64,000 nt of DNA from Candidatus Hodarchaeaceae archaeon (GTDB taxonomy: Archaea; Hadarchaeota; Hadarchaeia; Hadarchaeales; Hadarchaeaceae): contig JASEGJ010000003.1 of NCBI GenBank assembly GCA_030018135.1, positions 1 to 64,000 of the forward strand. The letters run 5' to 3'. The position numbers and the translations under genes were made by a program. Under the pieces are notes generated by a model. The model did not search any database. It had not been told where the DNA came from and saw only the letters and a program-made list of their open reading frames with translations. How positions within the stretch are numbered: position 1 is the stretch's first letter; each line of letters starts with the position of its first letter. Below, one piece after another: positions 61,801-64,000 of the stretch.

Positions 61801-63711
61801 TTGCCATATCCGTTCGGCGGCTACATGGGACAAATCCTGCGCGTGGATTTGACGAGACAAAAGTCCGCCGTGGAGCAACTGCCGAGCAGGCTTGTGCGCG
61901 ACTATATCGGCGGCACAGGCTTTGCAGCTCGCATTTTGTTCGATGAGCTCAAGTCCGGGATGGACGCCCTCGATCCGGAAAACAGGCTAATCTTCGCGAC
62001 CGGTCCGCTGGTGGGCACGCTCTGGCCAACGTCTGGCAGGTGGGCGGTTTACGCGAAATCTCCTCTGACAGATATTTGGGGGGAGTCGCACTGCGGAGGG
62101 TTCTTCGGCGCGGAGCTGAAGTTCGCTGGCTACGATATGATCATAGTGAATGGGCGAGCGAACAAACCCGTTTATTTGTGGATCGACGACGGAAGGATCG
62201 AGATCCTGTCCGCCAAAAACCTCTGGAACAGAAACACGGCCGAAACCACGGACGCGATTCGAGAGCAACACGGCGATCGGGAGATCGAGGTGGCTTGCAT
62301 CGGTCCAGCGGGTGAGAACCTCGTGCGCTTCGCTTGCATAATGAACAATTATCAAGACGCGGCTGGCAGGGCAGGCTTGGGGGCGGTGATGGGCTCGAAG
62401 CGCCTAAAGGCGGTTGCCGTGAGGGGTTCGCAAAGCGTCAGGGTGGCGGATGATGATAAGTTTATGGAGCTGGTTGAGGATGCCCACGAGCGCGTGCTCA
62501 AGCAACCTCAAGCTCGGGAGATGACCAAGTATGGCACGCCGTTGCTTGTCGCATACAAATCAGAAATTGGGGAACTCCCCACGCGAAACCATCAAACGGG
62601 CATATTTGCGGGCGCCGGTAAACTTAAGGCAGACACGATCCGCGCGCAGTACTTCGCCAAAACGCGGTCATGCTTTGGCTGCCGCATAATGTGCAAAAAG
62701 GTAAACCGCATCCCCGAGGGCCCGTATAAGGGGACGATATCCGGCGGGCCGGAATATGAGTCAATTTTTTCGCTCGGCACCAATTGCGGCATAGATGATT
62801 TTGGCGCGATACATAAGGCGAACCAGCTTTGCAACCTGTACGGTCTCGACGCCATCTCAGCGGGCTGCGTCGTAGCATGGCTGATGGAGTGCTATGAACG
62901 TGGGCTGATCAACCGTGGGCAGTGCGATGGCCTCGACCCGACGTGGGGCAACCATGGGGCGATGGTGACGCTAATCGAGAAAATTGCAAAACGCGAGGGG
63001 ATCGGCGATACCCTCGCGGAGGGCAGCTATCGCGCGGCGAAGAAGCTGGGCAAGGGCGCCGAATACGTCATGCACGTCAAAAAACTGGAAATATCGGGTC
63101 AGGATGGCCGCACCCATCGAAGCGTCGCGCTTACGCACGCCATATCCGTGCGCGGCGCCGACCATCTGCGCTCGCTCGTCACCGTGGATCAGCTCGGCTA
63201 CGAGGAGACGGCGGCGAAGCGCTACGGCAAGGACAAGTTACCGGAGATATGCGATCCCTACGTGGAGAAATACAAGGCCGCGGCGGTCAAGGACACCGAG
63301 GACGCGTTCGCGATACGCGATAGCTTGATCGTCTGTTGGTACTCCTGCGGTTGGCCGCCCATCTTCTGGATGCCTGACTTTGCGGCGGTTGCGGCGGCGG
63401 CAACTGGCATAAAGGAGTTCGGCAGGCTCGAGGAGCTTTACCGCATAGCGCAGCGCATATGCAATCTGCGGCGGGCCTTCAACGTGCGCGAGGGGCTGGA
63501 TCGAAGGCACGACGCGCTGCCCAAGCGTTTCACCCACGAACCCATGCCCGAAGGGCCTGGCAAGGGGCAGGTGGCGAACCTTGAAATAATGTTGCGCGAA
63601 TATTACAAATTGAGGGGCTGGGGCGAAAATGGCATACCTACGAGGCGGACGTTGGGTGAGCTTGGGTTGAGCGATGTGGCGGCCGAGCTGGAGCGCTTGG
63701 GGAGGTTGTGA
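61801..63711 (+). CDS. aor: Aldehyde:ferredoxin oxidoreductase family (tungsten) enzyme
   Basis: 636 residues. The N-terminal pterin-binding domain has GGYMGQILRVDLTRQKS and CGGFFGAELKFAGYD. The 4Fe-4S ligands are CFGCRIMC (CxxxCxx-type, ~residues 288-295) and Cys in LIVCWYSCGW (~500). The active-site region is MHVKKLEISGQDGRTHRSVALT. It oxidises aldehydes to acids and passes electrons to ferredoxin. TTG start; ends overlapping the MoaD-like gene. Confidence 0.92.
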   Translation: MPYPFGGYMGQILRVDLTRQKSAVEQLPSRLVRDYIGGTGFAARILFDELKSGMDALDPENRLIFATGPLVGTLWPTSGRWAVYAKSPLTDIWGESHCGGFFGAELKFAGYDMIIVNGRANKPVYLWIDDGRIEILSAKNLWNRNTAETTDAIREQHGDREIEVACIGPAGENLVRFACIMNNYQDAAGRAGLGAVMGSKRLKAVAVRGSQSVRVADDDKFMELVEDAHERVLKQPQAREMTKYGTPLLVAYKSEIGELPTRNHQTGIFAGAGKLKADTIRAQYFAKTRSCFGCRIMCKKVNRIPEGPYKGTISGGPEYESIFSLGTNCGIDDFGAIHKANQLCNLYGLDAISAGCVVAWLMECYERGLINRGQCDGLDPTWGNHGAMVTLIEKIAKREGIGDTLAEGSYRAAKKLGKGAEYVMHVKKLEISGQDGRTHRSVALTHAISVRGADHLRSLVTVDQLGYEETAAKRYGKDKLPEICDPYVEKYKAAAVKDTEDAFAIRDSLIVCWYSCGWPPIFWMPDFAAVAAAATGIKEFGRLEELYRIAQRICNLRRAFNVREGLDRRHDALPKRFTHEPMPEGPGKGQVANLEIMLREYYKLRGWGENGIPTRRTLGELGLSDVAAELERLGRL

Positions 63712-64000
63712 CGGCTGTGGAAGTCGTGATCAAACTTCACGGCGATTTATGCGAGAAGGCGGGCACCGACACGATAAAGCTGCCGATCGACGAAGACGAG
63801 ACGATCGACACGCTGCTGATGAAGCTCGGCAGGCGCCACTCGGACCTGCTGGAGGCCATCCTCGATCCGCAGACGGGCGAACTCAAGTCCTACTACAATA
63901 TTTTGCTCAATGGTAGGAGGGTACAGCAGCTTCGCGGCATCCATACCAAGCTGAAGCACAAGGACGAGCTCGCGATCTTTCCGCCCGTGGCGGGGGGTTA
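63708..64000 (+). CDS. MoaD/ThiS-like protein at the window edge (stop cut by one base)
   Basis: 97 residues. A ubiquitin-like fold is visible: KLHGDLCEKAGTDTIKLPID, LLNGRRVQQLRGIHTKLKHK, and DELAIFPPVAGG with the C-terminal Gly-Gly that is activated as a thiocarboxylate. The last bases are TA, the first two of the stop. GTG 63708 or GTG 63717 could start it. It overlaps AOR's stop, so it probably supplies sulfur for this enzyme's pterin cofactor. Confidence 0.88.
   Translation, partial: MTAVEVVIKLHGDLCEKAGTDTIKLPIDEDETIDTLLMKLGRRHSDLLEAILDPQTGELKSYYNILLNGRRVQQLRGIHTKLKHKDELAIFPPVAGG

Noticed and set aside
1-64000. CRISPR arrays or rRNA genes
   Set aside because: No regularly spaced direct repeats and no rRNA-like conserved stretches were noticed on reading.

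Overview
This window is archaeal chromosome. It carries a rotary A-type ATP synthase operon, archaeal TrpRS, a tRNA-splicing endonuclease, Tfx and stand-alone Lrp/RAM regulators, UPF0200/UPF0201/UPF0216/UPF0248 proteins, a TrmG10-type tRNA methylase, ribosomal protein eL41, F420-dependent NADP reductase and archaeal TATA/BRE-like promoters. Radical-SAM enzymes, ferredoxins, Feo iron uptake and an aldehyde:ferredoxin oxidoreductase (AOR) module point to an anaerobe that uses F420 and probably tungsten or molybdenum. The content looks euryarchaeal-like and fits an uncultured lineage such as Hadarchaeota. The lineage is inference only; no rRNA gene is present to settle it.

Layout. 0-6 kb: a partial IS transposase, then an NCS1 permease, a small membrane protein, DUF917 and an M29-like peptidase (a nucleobase or hydantoin uptake and degradation set), then a frame-disrupted tyrosine integrase. 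6-16 kb: the ATP synthase, with H-I-K-E-C-F-D leftward and A-B rightward from a shared promoter region. 16-25 kb: trpS-endA, two radical-SAM enzymes, carbamate kinase, a decayed IS5-like transposase, two cation antiporters and a P-loop protein. 25-32 kb, metal handling: Tfx with DUF364, a split two-gene permease, a HemN-like radical-SAM enzyme, and feoA-feoB-dtxR behind a perfect 20-bp palindrome. 32-41 kb: DUF134, a metallo-beta-lactamase, an extraordinary Trp/Tyr-rich small protein, a DUF5320-like coiled-coil protein, three NifX-type domains, two ferredoxin-MinD ATPases and a zinc ribbon, then DUF89, Mrp/NBP35, a second DUF364, a His-containing membrane protein and thioredoxin. This cluster resembles the bacterial orange-protein (ORP, Mo-Cu cluster) locus.

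41-43.4 kb is a gene graveyard holding a DUF1847 pseudogene, an FdrA-like remnant and a NifX remnant. 43.5-52.5 kb holds housekeeping genes: PRPP synthetase, TrmG10, RNase Z, NpdG, UPF0200/0201, a JAMM protein, the Mtq2 methylase, eL41, and a probable transporter pair of a membrane protein and DUF4430 behind an operator-like inverted repeat. 52.5-61.2 kb is a near-complete arginine pathway transcribed leftward (argG-H-C-J-B-D-F plus a DUF4443 regulator). 61.3-64 kb holds a HycB-like ferredoxin, AOR and a MoaD-like protein that loses only the last base of its stop codon at the window edge.

Connections. The rotor subunit keeps all five residues of the Enterococcus hirae Na+ site, which suggests Na+-driven ATP synthesis and fits the two neighbouring cation antiporters. 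Carbamate kinase and ArgF both use carbamoyl phosphate. Tfx, the DUF364 proteins, the NifX/MinD cluster and AOR together suggest that Mo/W/Cu/Fe handling is a theme of this region.
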